Of a stretch of DNA of 64,000 nucleotides, positions 10,610 to 20,810 are shown piece by piece; within the stretch, counting starts at the first letter, position 1; each line of letters opens with the position of its first letter. This DNA is from Tetrastigma voinierianum (Eukaryota > Streptophyta > Magnoliopsida > Vitales > Vitaceae), in the NCBI GenBank assembly GCA_016808115.1, contig JAEQBH010009414.1:30511-94510 (forward strand), written 5' to 3'. The notes below the pieces were generated by a model, which was given only the letters and a program-made list of their open reading frames with translations, made no database searches and was not told the origin of the DNA. Both the position numbers and the translations under genes were made by a program.

Positions 10610-12447
10610 TGTAAACGCCCCAAACCAGGGGTCAGATTTGACAACCGTCAACGGCGTGAAATCTATATGTCTTCTGTATCGCAGGCACACATAGTAAAAT
10701 GGCCACACCGCCAGCTCAGCATCATACTCTTCAAAATATATCAACCAATTGTATTACATGGTTGAGTTGATTACACTCAATACAAACATACTAAATTTAA
10801 GGATTTTATCTGTATTTTGCAAAAGATATAAATATTCAGGCTTTCTTCTCCAAATAGCCTCACAATGGCGATCTTTGCCAGATCGCCCTCTATACCGAAA
10901 TAATATTCCCTCGACGGGAGTGAGCTATTACTTGTAGTGGAATTACTATTGATTACTCCCCACTAAGTGCACATGCAATTCAATGTATAAAGCCACCTCA
11001 AGCAAATACGTGATCCTACTTGAAAGTCTACATGCCCAATCCCATGTCTCGAGTCCTCACTAACTCCCTCACACTTGCCTAAGCCATGTACGAGAAAATA
11101 CCGTTTTCAAAACAAAATCTTTTTGTTCTAGAAAACACATTATCGAGTTTCGATAAAAATATTGGACTACCCTCTAGAGTCGAATTCTTTGGATAACGCT
11201 AAAGCAGTCATAGTCCTCATGTAGAAATGATGTTGGGCGACTGACCGATTGTCGGAAAAATCTTCTGTCGAAATTCCTTTCACAATCATGTTCCATTTTT
11301 CATTTCTTTCATGTCATGCACTCACACCTAATTTCCTAGGGTGCCCCGGTGCACATGGAATGCATTATGCCATTTCCAAACTACTCATGCTAATATATTT
11401 ACATGCATATATTAACATAAATTAAATCACCACATCATGTTAACACATCAAATTCCATGCATTAACGTATTAAATTCCACACAATTCAAACCATTCATCC
11501 TAAGCAATATTCATGCAATTAACACATGGGCGTTTTGGTCCAATCAATATAATAGGGACCCATTTTTAACGGTCTAAACAAACGATGGGTACGTCGTGAT
11601 GACCCACTCACTAACTATCAGTTCGACTTTATGGAACCCGAAAACCATTACCATTTTAAATATACTTCTTTTTAAATCACTGAACTCTTATAAGTATCAC
11701 ACAAATCCACCCAAGCGATTAAGGTAATTTCAATAAATGAACTCCAATTTCCGCCCGGTCCCAAGATTTGGAACCGATCGAAGCACGGCTTCTCACGACC
11801 TCGGAATCAACGACACTAACAAAACACTTAAATCAGAGTAAACCAGTAGGAAAACCCTACCTTGGAGTTTGTCGAAAATCATGGCAGAATGCCGCGTGTG
11901 GCCCTTCTTGAGAACGACTTTAACTTCATGTCTACTTTGGCTTGAAGCGGTCCGATGTGAAATTACAGAGAGAAGGTAGAGCTTCTCTCTCCCAAATCCG
12001 GCTCTTCTCCTCAGTGTCACGGTTTGTTACATTTCTCTCTCACCCAAACTGGTAGAAGTCAACGGTGAGAAAGTATCCTCTCTTGCCACATGTCAATCAT
12101 CCATTTGCCCTTAAGTTACCCTTATCCACTCCATCTAACTTAATTTCCTTCCCATACAGGTGCCATTTTGTCACTCATGGGCTCATGCCCAGGCTCATGT
12201 TTGACACCTTTCTTCAGGAACCGCATTGGCACTATTTGGCCACTCTTAAAGTGCCAAGTGTCTGCCTCCTCACGTCCTCGAAAAAGCGTGAAATTATTGT
12301 CTCGATTACCGATGAAATCGACATGGTAGATAGATTTATTGAAGGCGATTCCAGCAGTGAGATTCATTTCATCATCGAGATCTAGAAAAATTCCGGTTTA
12401 TTACCATTTTGCCATTTTGAAGAATTGAGATTTTCTCGGGTCTTCTG
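10610..12447 (-). mobile_element. Chromovirus-type LTR, minus orientation, probably solo
   Basis: On the plus strand it starts TGTAAACGCCCC (10610). On the minus strand its first ~300 bases (12447 down) follow the same pattern as the 5' LTR at 53431: CTCGAGAAAAT-like start, AAAATGGTAAT, GATGAAAT, then the AGAGAGAAGGTAGAGCTTCTCTC region at about 11970. The LTR start itself is mutated (TTCTCGGGTCTTCTGA instead of TTCTCGAGTTTTACA). No domains are visible and no clean target duplication can be named. It sits next to AGTAAGTGGGG, which resembles the copia polypurine tract, so it probably landed near that site. Confidence 0.65.
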
Positions 12448-13262
12448 AGTTGTTCGCGTTTGTCTTCTAGGAAACGTGAGTCAATGTAATTTCATTTTCT
12501 GATTTAATGGTATGAATTTCTTGAATTCATATGCATGCATTGTTTCATGAATAAGGTCTAGATTAATTGTGCAGTCTATGATCATATGGATACGTCCATA
12601 GAAGACATGGTCATAGGTTTTCATAATTAATGAATTGTCTCACGATTATTAAATAAAGAAACTTTGGACACACTTTATTTAAATTGTAATATCTTGTAAA
12701 TAATTGTCTTGGTTCTTGTAGAATGTTAGAGTGAAATATGTAAGACTCACTTTAGAGAGGCTCATGAAAGATTTAATTAAAGGTAATACGTAGAAATTAA
12801 ATCTTAGAAATACTAGTTAAAAATTAAATCTCAAATAATATGGTTATGTCATTTTTAATGCTTGAGTATATTATAAACCCATTAGTTAAGTAATAATCAT
12901 TCTTTGAGTATCGATAAGTGAGGTTTCTTTTTTTAAAGACCAATACATTGATGATTTGGGAATTATGATCATTTGATTACCAGAGTTTATGAAATATACA
13001 TAATGAAATTTGCATGAAATATCTTCTTAATGTTTAATTATTTGGATATCGAAGAAAGGCACATGCGGTCGTGGATCCATTAGAAAAACTGATAAGCTAA
13101 GAGAATAAATGATTAATTGATTGACATAAATCTTTGTTGATTAATTATTGATATTTTACAAAGGAAAAATACATTTAATAAATATATTATTAATCTTGGA
13201 GTTCAAATTTGGGCTTTTAGCATAATAACTCGGATAAGATCATGGTCCTAGACTTGCTTATG
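12448..13262 (+). other. Copia 3' untranslated-like region, non-coding
   Basis: AT-rich sequence with no protein matches. It lies between the copia coding remains and a polypurine tract, where copia elements usually have several hundred non-coding bases. I read it as the 3' UTR of copia element A, or of a second copia copy. Confidence 0.4.
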
Positions 13263-13265
13263 AGC

Positions 13266-13330
13266 AAGTGGGAGATTGTTGGATTCTCACTCTATAAACA
13301 ATCCAAGTTGTTGATCAAGAGTAGAGTTGG
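13266..13330 (+). promoter_or_regulatory. Copia polypurine tract and start of 3' LTR
   Basis: AAGTGGGAGAT (13266-13276) is the well-known plant copia polypurine tract, where plus-strand DNA synthesis is primed. The next bases TGTTGGATTCTC (13277 on) begin with TG as an LTR should. The LTR soon loses identity around 13320-13330, where a different GGGCC-rich repeat begins, so the 3' LTR is truncated. Confidence 0.65.
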
Positions 13331-13683
13331 GAATATGGGTTGGCCTAGCCCTAATGGGCCACGGGCCATTACATCCTAATTTTATTTAGGCCAATGTTTG
13401 GTTAGTCTAGCCTGACCCATGCGGGTCGCGGGCTTATCGAGCCAAAATGGGTTGAAACAGTAAAAACATTAAAAAAAATTAATTTATAATTTTTAAATAT
13501 TTTATAAAATAAAATTTTGTCTAAAATACTTATAATTTGTTTTATGTTATTAAAAAACTATATAATAAATGTTTTTAATAATATCTTATTTTAATTAATT
13601 TTCATATAGTATGATTTTATTTTATTAAAATAATTGAAATCACTATAATAACTATATTTAAATATTTTTATATTTTCAATAAC

Positions 13684-13690
<7 letters not shown>
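13331..13690. other. Repeat-derived stretch, GGGCC-rich then AT-rich
   Basis: Bases 13335-13450 contain GGGTTGGCCTAGCCC, GGGCCACGGGCC and CCCATGCGGGTCGCGGGC, which looks like a short dispersed repeat. The rest to 13690 is more than 80% A/T and non-coding. Confidence 0.35.

Positions 13691-13691
<1 letters not shown>

Positions 13692-13772
<81 letters not shown>
13692..13772. repeat. Paired (AT)n microsatellites
   Basis: Two long AT runs (13692-13733 and 13740-13772) are separated only by a short CTCTAC spacer. The pair is self-complementary and could extrude as a hairpin. The apparent protein from this stretch is a low-complexity artefact. Confidence 0.95.
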
Positions 13773-13775
<3 letters not shown>

Positions 13776-13802
13776 CTAAACACTTTGTTACAATGTAGTA
13801 AA

Positions 13803-13893
13803 TTGTCTCCATTAGGACTCGAACTTGGGACTCCTATTCATCACGGAGTCTACACATTTAAACTTTAGGCAGCTTTACCAGCGAGCTATGCAT
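13803..13893 (-). mobile_element. tRNA-like SINE piece, copy 1
   Basis: On the minus strand an A-box TAGCTCGCTGG (13888-13878) is followed by a B-box GTTCGAGTCC (13824-13815). The sequence between is not a full tRNA (no clear anticodon arm). The downstream piece CTAATGGAGACAATTTAC resembles the body of the second copy at 14735-14875, so both may belong to one SINE family. Confidence 0.5.
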
Positions 13894-14734
13894 ATAGACA
13901 AAAAACATATATTTTTCATATCTAGAAAATTAATTACTTTAAAAACATATTAATAAAACATGTGTAATTATTAAAAAAATAAAATATTACAATGATAATT
14001 GTACTGTAAAACATTATATAGCAGTTTTCAGACCTTATTAGAAATTATTTTTAAAATAACAGTAATAAAATAGGTTTATAAGGGATGTCCTTGAAGAAAT
14101 TTATTAAAATGATAGAAAAAATAGTTTTAATATTATATAACATCATTTTGAAGGACAAAATAAAATTTTTTTAAAAATTATTTTAAAATAATTTTAAAAA
14201 AAAATTATTTATTTTATACAAAATAATTTTTACTATGACCTAAAAACAATGGATTGATTGAAGATTTCATATTTTTGGATGTTTCAATTAGAAGACACAC
14301 AAACAAGACAAAATTAGAGAACGTTTGCTATTTTTAGATGTTTCATACGAGAAAGAGTCTCTTGTTGTATCAAGGATCTTGAATTTAATATTTATTTTTA
14401 TTTTTCAATTACTAGTATCAAAACAATATGGATTGATAAGATTCATGTATTTTGGATGTTTAATTCAGAGGAGCCACACACAATGCGGATTGTATACTTA
14501 AGCGCTTATAGAATAATAAACCAAAATCGGAAAAATGTAAAATGTCAGGTAAAATCCTATATAGTGCTGAAAATATCAATGAATCGGTGATAAATGGCCC
14601 AATCATTCTTCAAAAAATAGACTATTGGTGAGGAGGATATCTATCGACCTCATCAAATAACCCAGTATATTGATTGATTTTTTGATATTTGTTCCTTGCT
14701 AAAGAGGCAAGAAAACCTTAAAGCTTAAGTTTAG
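13894..14734. other. AT-rich stretch with a local duplication
   Basis: No gene seen. A ~40 bp block, AACAATGGATTGATTGAAGATT...TTTTGGATGTTT (about 14246-14287), recurs in varied form at about 14422-14461 (AACAATATGGATTGATAAGATT...TTTTGGATGTTT), with related GATGTTTCA blocks near 14337. This suggests an old segmental duplication about 180 bp apart. Confidence 0.4.
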
Positions 14735-14875
14735 TTACTTTTTTTTTGACATATATTCACTATGCAATAGGTAATTTGTTCCTTCTCAAAAATTTCCCTA
14801 CTAGGACTTGAACTTTGAACCCCTCCCCTTCCTATGTCTGGACCTCTTAATAGCAGACTAGATCTTGTGTGAGTT
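14735..14875 (-). mobile_element. tRNA-like SINE piece, copy 2
   Basis: On the minus strand a B-box GTTCAAGTCC (14813-14804) is followed by TAGTAGGGAAATTTTTGAGA, like the body of copy 1 at 13803. A weaker A-box-like TAGTCTGCTATTAAG lies upstream at about 14860-14845. It is degenerate and has no coding content. Confidence 0.4.
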
Positions 14876-16200
14876 TGGTTGTGATGACAAAAAACCCACT
14901 GTAAGTTAGGGTTGGTTTGCTTAAGAGCCAAGTAACCTAAAGATTAGGGTTTGAAGTCTATAAATAGACTTATCTCCCGAGACCTTTACATACTCTCCTA
15001 ATGTTGCTTTATGCACATAAATGTATTATCTCTCTTGTTTATGGTAATTAAAGCACCCTACATTAGATATATTGTGATTAGAATAACTTGGAAGATCCGT
15101 GCAGAGGTTAAGTAAACCTAAGGATGATGATACTGGTTATCACGCATCTTATTCAATCTTGATTCAGGCTTCCTCTTTGTTGATCTCAATATCTAAAGTG
15201 TTTTATTAAAAGTTTTCCTAAACATCTTTTTTAAACACTTAATTGTTTACTAAAAACTCTTCATGAAATCATGTAAATACATTCATATTATTTGTAACCT
15301 AACAAATGTATAATATTTTTTTAATGTTAAAAATATTAAAAATAATGATTTAGCATTATAATTTTAAAAAGTCTTTAAAATTTTTATTTATATATCTTGA
15401 TTTTAACTCTAAAATTAAGTAAATTGAAATTTAATATGATAATTATAAATATAAAGCAGTGATCGAATCTGAGGGTACTGTCTTTTTCAAATGAAGAACA
15501 AGAGCAAGAAGTGTGGACTAATATAGGATAGTTAGATGCAAAGTATAATGGAGCATGAGACACATATTGAACTATTTGACATGCAGTCTTTTTCTAATTT
15601 CCATTCTTATTTTACTTTACATTAAAATAGAAATGAATTTTATTATTCCAATATTACATTTCCATATGTCTCCAAATATAAAGATTATAGTTATCAAGGT
15701 TTGGTTCAAGTGATAAATGGGTGGGATGGACATCTACGGAGAATACGTGTCGAATATAGATTGTTTAGATAAGCTAAAAATGTCTCGTATTTGTTATTAA
15801 TTATGACTGAAAACATTTAATCCATAAATATTTCTTATTGTGCAATGAGCTTCTTTCCATTTATTAACATATATCATTATTAGGATTTTTTTTGTATCAA
15901 ACAATAATATTTTGGATATTGTTGAATAATAGAATATATTTTCATTAAAACTATTCGATTTTCGGATTTGTGGACAAGAACACTTTTATTGAAATATTTA
16001 CTTTTAAAATTGTTGAATTTGATGAATTTAGAATGGTGGGAATTTACTCCGAATAGGAAGTTAGTAATAGAAGATGATTTAGTAATAAAAGAAAAGTTTG
16101 TACCATTTCCAATTATAGCCTTTGAGATGTGAAAATGACCGTCAAGCCCTATGGTGGTTGCTGACACCTGTTGTCCTCCTTCGAATTCAGTTCATGGCCA
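14876..16200. other. AT-rich intergenic stretch upstream of the glycine-rich gene
   Basis: No repeat end, protein or RNA gene is recognised. The minus-strand frame 16167-15880 has no similarity I know. This stretch should hold the distal promoter of the gene at 16308, but I can name no site beyond the TATA box listed separately. Confidence 0.35.
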
Positions 16201-16228
16201 TTAGTCACGGGTGGCTCATCGAATTCCG

Positions 16229-16237
16229 CTATAAAAT
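16229..16237 (+). promoter_or_regulatory. TATA box of the glycine-rich protein gene
   Basis: CTATAAAAT lies 71-79 bases upstream of the ATG at 16308. A start of transcription about 30 bases further on, near 16262, would leave a short 5' leader of roughly 45 bases. This is one reason to treat the following frame as a real host gene. Confidence 0.6.
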
Positions 16238-16307
16238 CCTAGGATCAAGCTCATCAATTGCCACCAAGAAGATCTAGAAAAGTTCTTCAGAGAACCCAAT
16301 TAAAGAA

Positions 16308-16568
16308 ATGGGTTGTAAGGGTACTGCCATGTTCTTCAGCCTCATGATTTTCATGTTATTGTCATTGCTGCCATTGCAGGCTTGTGGCTACTACTCACCG
16401 CCACATCCCCCTTCCGGTGGAGGAGGTGGTGGTGGTGGGGGTGGAGGAGGAGGAGGTGGTGGTGGTGGTGGCGGCATTAGAGGAGGAGGAGGAGGAGGAG
16501 GAGGAGGTGGTGGTGGTGGTGGTGGTGGTGGAGGAGGAGGAAGGAGGAGGAGGAGGAGGTGGTGGTGA
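16308..16568 (+). CDS. Secreted glycine-rich protein (cell-wall type)
   Basis: The 86-residue frame opens with a clear secretion signal: MGCKGTAMFFSLM, a hydrophobic core, and LPLQACGYY with probable cleavage near ACG (residues about 24-27). A short YYSPPHPPSGG segment follows, then an almost pure glycine run coded by GGA and GGT triplets. The frame ends in Arg-rich RRRRRRWW and TGA, which looks like a frame slip in the triplet repeat: another frame continues past 16568 and ends PSPSASVPTS at 16614. Plant glycine-rich proteins of this kind are exported to the cell wall. The upstream TATA box and leader fit a live gene. The exact C-terminus is uncertain because of repeat instability or sequencing slippage. 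The poly-Pro frame on the opposite strand is a shadow. Confidence 0.65.
   Translation: MGCKGTAMFFSLMIFMLLSLLPLQACGYYSPPHPPSGGGGGGGGGGGGGGGGGGGGIRGGGGGGGGGGGGGGGGGGGGRRRRRRWW
16425..16566. repeat. (GGT)n/(GGA)n trinucleotide repeat in the glycine-rich gene
   Basis: About 140 bases made almost only of GGT, GGA and GGG triplets, strongly purine/G-biased on the plus strand. Any slip not divisible by three changes the C-terminus of the protein. The G-runs could also allow G-quadruplex formation. Confidence 0.9.
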
Positions 16569-17244
16569 TGGTGGTCATAGCCCTTCCCCCTCTGCTTCAG
16601 TACCAACCAGCTGAAAGCTGTCAGTAAATGGGATAGGAATTAGGGGCTTGCGTGGATATTAGCACAATGGGAGGTTGAGGAATAATCAGTGGAGAATGTA
16701 TGTTGCCCACTTCTTGGGGCTTGCTGAGAGCTTGAGCAGCTCTCTGTCTCTGCACTGCCATATCTTAAGTTTCTTGACGTCAACATGTTCATTCTGTGCT
16801 CTCTAGAGTCCTTGTGCTTGTGGCAAGACTCCTATCCCTTTCACATGTCCTCCTCTTTAGTAATGTGTTTGTAGTCAAAACTATATAATTCCGTTTGTTG
16901 AAATACCGTCTGGGTTTCTAAATTTTATCCATTCTTAGTTTTCCGGTTAGAGTTTTGATTGTTAGATTGTTTTATTTTTTACTTTCTGTTCTGTTGATGT
17001 AGTACTTTAACTTACTCAGAATTCCAATCCACAGTTCTCGAATACCCATTTCACCTATTTACCACTTAAGCCAGACATCAGTATGATTATTGTGTGTTTC
17101 TTGGGTTAGCCTTTTTGTGTATTCAGTTTATGTTTTGTTGACTAGTAGCTTCTCTTTCAAACACAGGATTTTTAACAATTGGTCAATTTTATGTCATCTT
17201 CAAAATTGTCACCTAGTAAAAATGTCATAATCGTTTCTTATATA
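16569..17244 (+). other. Probable 3' UTR then intergenic DNA
   Basis: After the glycine-rich frame, about 250 bases of mixed composition, rich in CTCT and TTGTGCTTG, look like a 3' UTR. From about 16870 the sequence is T-rich with no features. No clear AATAAA is placed where it would be decisive. Confidence 0.35.
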
Positions 17245-17254
17245 CGATGGTTAT

Positions 17255-17325
17255 TACTTTAATAATAAATATATAATTGTAAAAAACAAATCAATTATAA
17301 AATAGTATTTTGTACAAGTGATCAC
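17255..17325. repeat. Dispersed repeat, related to 49248-49439
   Basis: TACTTTAATAATAAATATA, then AATCAATTATAAAATA and ACAAGTGATCAC, match in order the two tandem copies that follow the gypsy 3' LTR at 49248-49439. This is a third, partial copy about 32 kb away. Confidence 0.65.
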
Positions 17326-17624
17326 CTTGATGGTGGAGCATGATAAGAATGGAGTGTTGACCCACTTGAAATCCCACTTGATCCAATGACACAAGTTAGA
17401 GCTAAGAGATTAAAAACAGCCCTTAACATTTTAATTTGAAATGCCAAGTGGAAGAAGTTCATGTGTTTAATTCCAAAGAAGAAAACAAAGATGGTCCACG
17501 TCATCAAAGTAAACATGGAAAACCAAGTGCTAGGGCGTTTGTTGAATTGATCCTTGGGTTGATTTGGAGCTGATTTGGTGCTGATTTGGACCTGATTATT
17601 GACTATTTGATTACCAAGTCTTGT
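17326..17624. other. Intergenic stretch, no gene
   Basis: It contains a short direct repeat, GATTTGGAGCTGATTTGGTGCTGATTTGGACCTGATT, near 17560-17597, with three copies of an 11-bp unit (GCTGATTTGG). No protein is supported. Confidence 0.4.
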
Positions 17625-17668
17625 CCTAAATTATCCAGTTTCATTTCCTTATGGACGTTTAAAGAATG
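17625..17668 (+). repeat. Fragment shared with 48810-48847
   Basis: CCTAAATTATCCAGTTTC and CCTTATGGACGTTTA match CCTAAATTATCTAGTTTC and CCTTATGGACGTTTA at 48818-48847, next to the gypsy 3' LTR. Here the fragment abuts the truncated end of copia element B, so it marks the break point. Confidence 0.6.
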
Positions 17669-18200
17669 TAGTAGTCTCTAATGCATATCCCCAGAAGGAT
17701 ATTGGAAGATCTGTTTGATTCATCATAGATCGAACCATACAATATAAACAGGATTCGATTCTCACCTTTTTAAATACCCGTTCCATTTTGATGTTCTAGG
17801 TGGAGTGAGTTGTGAGACTATCCCTGATCATAGATGATCATCAGAATTTTATTAAATATTCACCGCCTCGATCAGATCGAAGTGTTTTGATATTAACTTT
17901 CAGAAACTAATTACGTACTTCATTCCTTGAATAATTTAAGTTTTCAATGATTCGGACTTATGCCTCTGATAAAGTAGATGTAACCATATCTACTAAGGGT
18001 CATCGGTAAAAGTAATGAAGTATTGATATCCTCTAGCAATTAGAGGCACGTGAATTCCACAAACATCATATCTGTGCAGGCCCGATAAGTCACTATCCCT
18101 CTCCTTGTGTCCTAGCAAAGGAGCCTTGGTCATTTTTGCCCTAGTAAATAAGATTCACGCTCATTTAAATGACTCTAAGCCAAATGAATGTAGTGGTCAA
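17669..18200 (-). pseudogene. pol: Copia element B, integrase core (decayed)
   Basis: Read on the minus strand in order: AKMTKAPLLGHKERDSDLSG (about 18150-18090), DVCG.....ARGYQYFITFTDD (to about 18005), LRSDRGGEYL (about 17880-17852), GIVSQLTPPRT (about 17825-17795) and TDLPISFWGYALET (about 17725-17680). These are the integrase blocks with two conserved Asp regions. The Glu segment is damaged. The frame shifts several times. The copy ends abruptly at 17668 and has no RT or RNase H. Confidence 0.75.
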
Positions 18201-18785
18201 AATGTTGATGGAAGCTAAAATCAGACTCATGTTGACCTTATTTAAGCGACAATGCTAAAGTAAGGTTAGATTCAAGTCATTCAGACTTGAACATCTCGAT
18301 ATCCAATGTTATAGATAGGCTTAGGTTGTTCCAGTTTGACTTAGAGACCCATTAAATAAGTGACATTCCCATAAAAATGCTTGCATTAAATGGAAGAAAA
18401 TATTATTCTTAACAATAAGTGAAATCCATCACGTCTAAACAGAAACTAAAATAATGTATCTGCTCTTATGGTACATAATAAAAAATTCTTTAATTGGAAA
18501 CAAGTCCATTTGAAACGAAAGTCAAATCATAAACTCTATAACATTGCAACAACTCAGCAATTTCTTACCTTGTAGGTCCCTTAGCCTTTAGCCAATGATC
18601 TACTGTGCGACCCTGCACACATTGCAAATGTGAATCCACATCAGTATCTATTAACCATGGAAGCGAGTAGGCAGTTGACTTATATAACAAAATACCTAAA
18701 GTGGTAGCCTCGCTACTCTTCTTTTCTTCCAGTTTTCAGTGGGCTTACAATTCATTTTGTGAAATATTGTTCATTATAGAAGAAG
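18200..18785 (-). pseudogene. pol: Copia element B, protease and linker (decayed)
   Basis: LIDTDVDSHLQCVQG (minus strand, about 18660-18610) stands where copia proteases have DTGCGSHICxNxQG-like sequence, so the active-site D-T-G has become D-T-D. Downstream pieces up to the integrase are faint. A KEGVCFFYNEQYF segment near 18800-18770 is the degenerate zinc knuckle before it. Confidence 0.6.
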
Positions 18786-19534
18786 CAAACTCCCTCCTTA
18801 AGTGACTTTGGCTTCTTAGCCTTCAGCCAGGACTATCATATATGGCATGCTTTACCTTGCCACACTCCACATTTCTTTTCATATTCCCCTTTCTTAACCA
18901 TAAGCATGTAGTTTGTCTTTTGAATGTTCGTCTCAGCACTCTTTAACATTCCATGTAACTCATCAATAGATTTCTTCCATATGATTTTATATTGTGGATC
19001 ATAACAAATTGATCATAAGATTCAGGTAATGAACCTAGAATCATATCGATAGTAACTCATGACTGATGGAGCACTTGGCTTATCAAAGTGATTGATGGGA
19101 CCCTTCGTCTTTAGCACATGTGCACTTATTGAAGGAAGTGCACTAGGAGTCAAATCTGCTGCATTCAGATTTCAATGTAACTGAGTGGTTGTAAGCCTTT
19201 CTTGACTTGCTTGCTCTTGGACCATTCCCTTGAGATGCACCATCATATCAAATGCCTCCATTTCCTCGAATTTCTTTGAAGCTTGAAGTTCATGGTTTGT
19301 AAGCATAGACGGGTTACATCCCACCCAGAGTCATTCAAATGTACTATAAACATCCCTTTAAACTCCGTATGGGCATTGGTAGTAGGAGGTTCATTAAGGA
19401 TTTGTTGTCAGAACATATCTTCCTCTCTTGTTTAAGAACAATCCTCAATTTGAGACCAATCGAGGAAGTTTGTCGATAAGTTTTCCTTTTCAAAGACGGT
19501 CATAAGTAAATGTTGATGTGTTGTTTGATGCCAT
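18786..19534 (-). pseudogene. gag: Copia element B, gag (decayed)
   Basis: The start codon is at 19534-19532 (MASNNTSTFTYDRL). Conserved gag blocks follow on the minus strand: SKKFEEMEAFDMMVHLKGMV with EQASQERL (about 19275-19190), LTPSALPSISAHVLKTKGPI (about 19160-19090), and NIQKTNYMLMVKKG (about 18930-18890). The order and wording match the widespread plant UBN2-type copia gag. Multiple stops and shifts break the frame. The protein would have packaged the element RNA. Confidence 0.8.
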
Positions 19535-20167
19535 TAGTCTGTATTTGCAAAAAATATGCAAAGCTTCAATAAAAATGAGGTCTTTAATACTCCATCAAAA
19601 ATTAATAACTCTTTAATTAATGAAACAATGTATAGATTTCTTGGTAGGGTAAGCACGTTTGACTTAAATTGCGGCTTACCAGCTTTGACATAACATAAGC
19701 CGTAACTAGGTAGAAAACTCTTCTTTCCTTTTCCCTTAGGCCTAAAACCGTTTGATAGCCTAGTTAAGTCTATTCATGCTGATCTTATGGATATCTAGTA
19801 TCCATCATCATTCTAAAGATATTGATAAACCACACTTTGGGAAACTATATTACGAAACTGATTTAGTGGCGATGACAAGTGTTAAATTATGGAAGGCATT
19901 TTATGACAATATTTTATGTGATGAGGCTGTATCAAGTTGTTGAAGCCAAACTTTATAAACATATACAGCCATCACATACAGAGCATATTATCAGTATCAG
20001 TATAAACATGACATGTCGGCCCATTTCTAAGGTGATCTCCATAGAAAACGATATGGAGATGCAGATGCACCTTTACACCCAATACTTTACAGCTTTATGG
20101 AAACTGTCTCCAAACGAAGACGGGACCTCCATTCTTCGTTTATTCTTCTATTACAACAAGTAATAAT
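19535..20167. other. Flank of copia element B, probably its 5' UTR or LTR remnant
   Basis: No clear tRNA primer site or LTR end can be placed. The plus-strand frame 19879-20163 (94 codons) has no similarity I recognise and is not claimed as a gene. Confidence 0.3.
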
Positions 20168-20290
20168 TGTATGCTATTTATGCTAAAATAATAAAAAGAG
20201 ACACACATGTTATTATCGATAAAAACAAATACGTGAAATTTGTATGCTAATATAATGAAAAGAGACACACATGTTGTCTCAATAAAAATT
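20168..20290. repeat. Tandem duplication, unit about 70 bp
   Basis: TGTATGCTA...AATAATAAAAAGAGACACACATGTT (from 20168) is repeated as TGTATGCTAATATAATGAAAAGAGACACACATGTT (from 20241), with small differences. Confidence 0.75.
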
Positions 20291-20608
20291 AACGTTTCTA
20301 TGGAACACAATTTTTAAAGTACAAACCCATAATTAATACACCAGTCTTATTGAACTAAGGGCCATGACATGCACCATGCAAATTAAAATATAAACACATT
20401 AAGCACATATTGATTATGAATATGGGTCACCCCAATTGCGTGATTAGTCACATAAACAAATTTTAAGGCTAAGCATGAGGTGATTCCACACATAATTTAT
20501 GCGATCATTAATCACACTAATAATTCAATTCACCAATCTTGATTACTCTTAATCTAATAGTTCATCATTAAAATTTTAGAACCAATCCTAGCAATGTGTA
20601 ATAATATA
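20291..20608. other. Non-coding stretch
   Basis: AT-rich, with no gene or repeat end recognised. Confidence 0.35.
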
Positions 20609-20790
20609 TAGCAGTCCAATCTTAATGTTTAACATTAATATTAATAACTTGATCCTACGATTAAAAATAAGTTTGTAACGATCCATTCTTAATGTCTAAC
20701 ATTAATGTGTAGATCCTAGATTAAGAATAATATAGCAGTCCATTCTTAATGTCTAACATGTGTGTAGCAGTCTTGCGATTAATAAATTTA
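20609..20790. repeat. Degenerate tandem repeat, about three copies
   Basis: AGCAGTCCAATCTTAATGTT (20609), ACGATCCATTCTTAATGTCT (about 20678) and AGCAGTCCATTCTTAATGTC (about 20733) start units of 50-70 bp. Similar AGCAGTCC/AACAGTCC blocks recur on the other side of the Athila-like element (32200-32280), so the element probably landed inside this repeat. Confidence 0.6.
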
Positions 20791-20810
20791 TTAAGCAATC
20801 ATATGGCTAT

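Noticed and set aside
13591..13812. Small Ile/Tyr-rich minus-strand frame
   Set aside because: It is only the translation of AT microsatellites.
16391..16606. Poly-proline protein on the minus strand
   Set aside because: It is the shadow of the GGT/GGA repeat of the glycine-rich gene, has no start context and no signal peptide.
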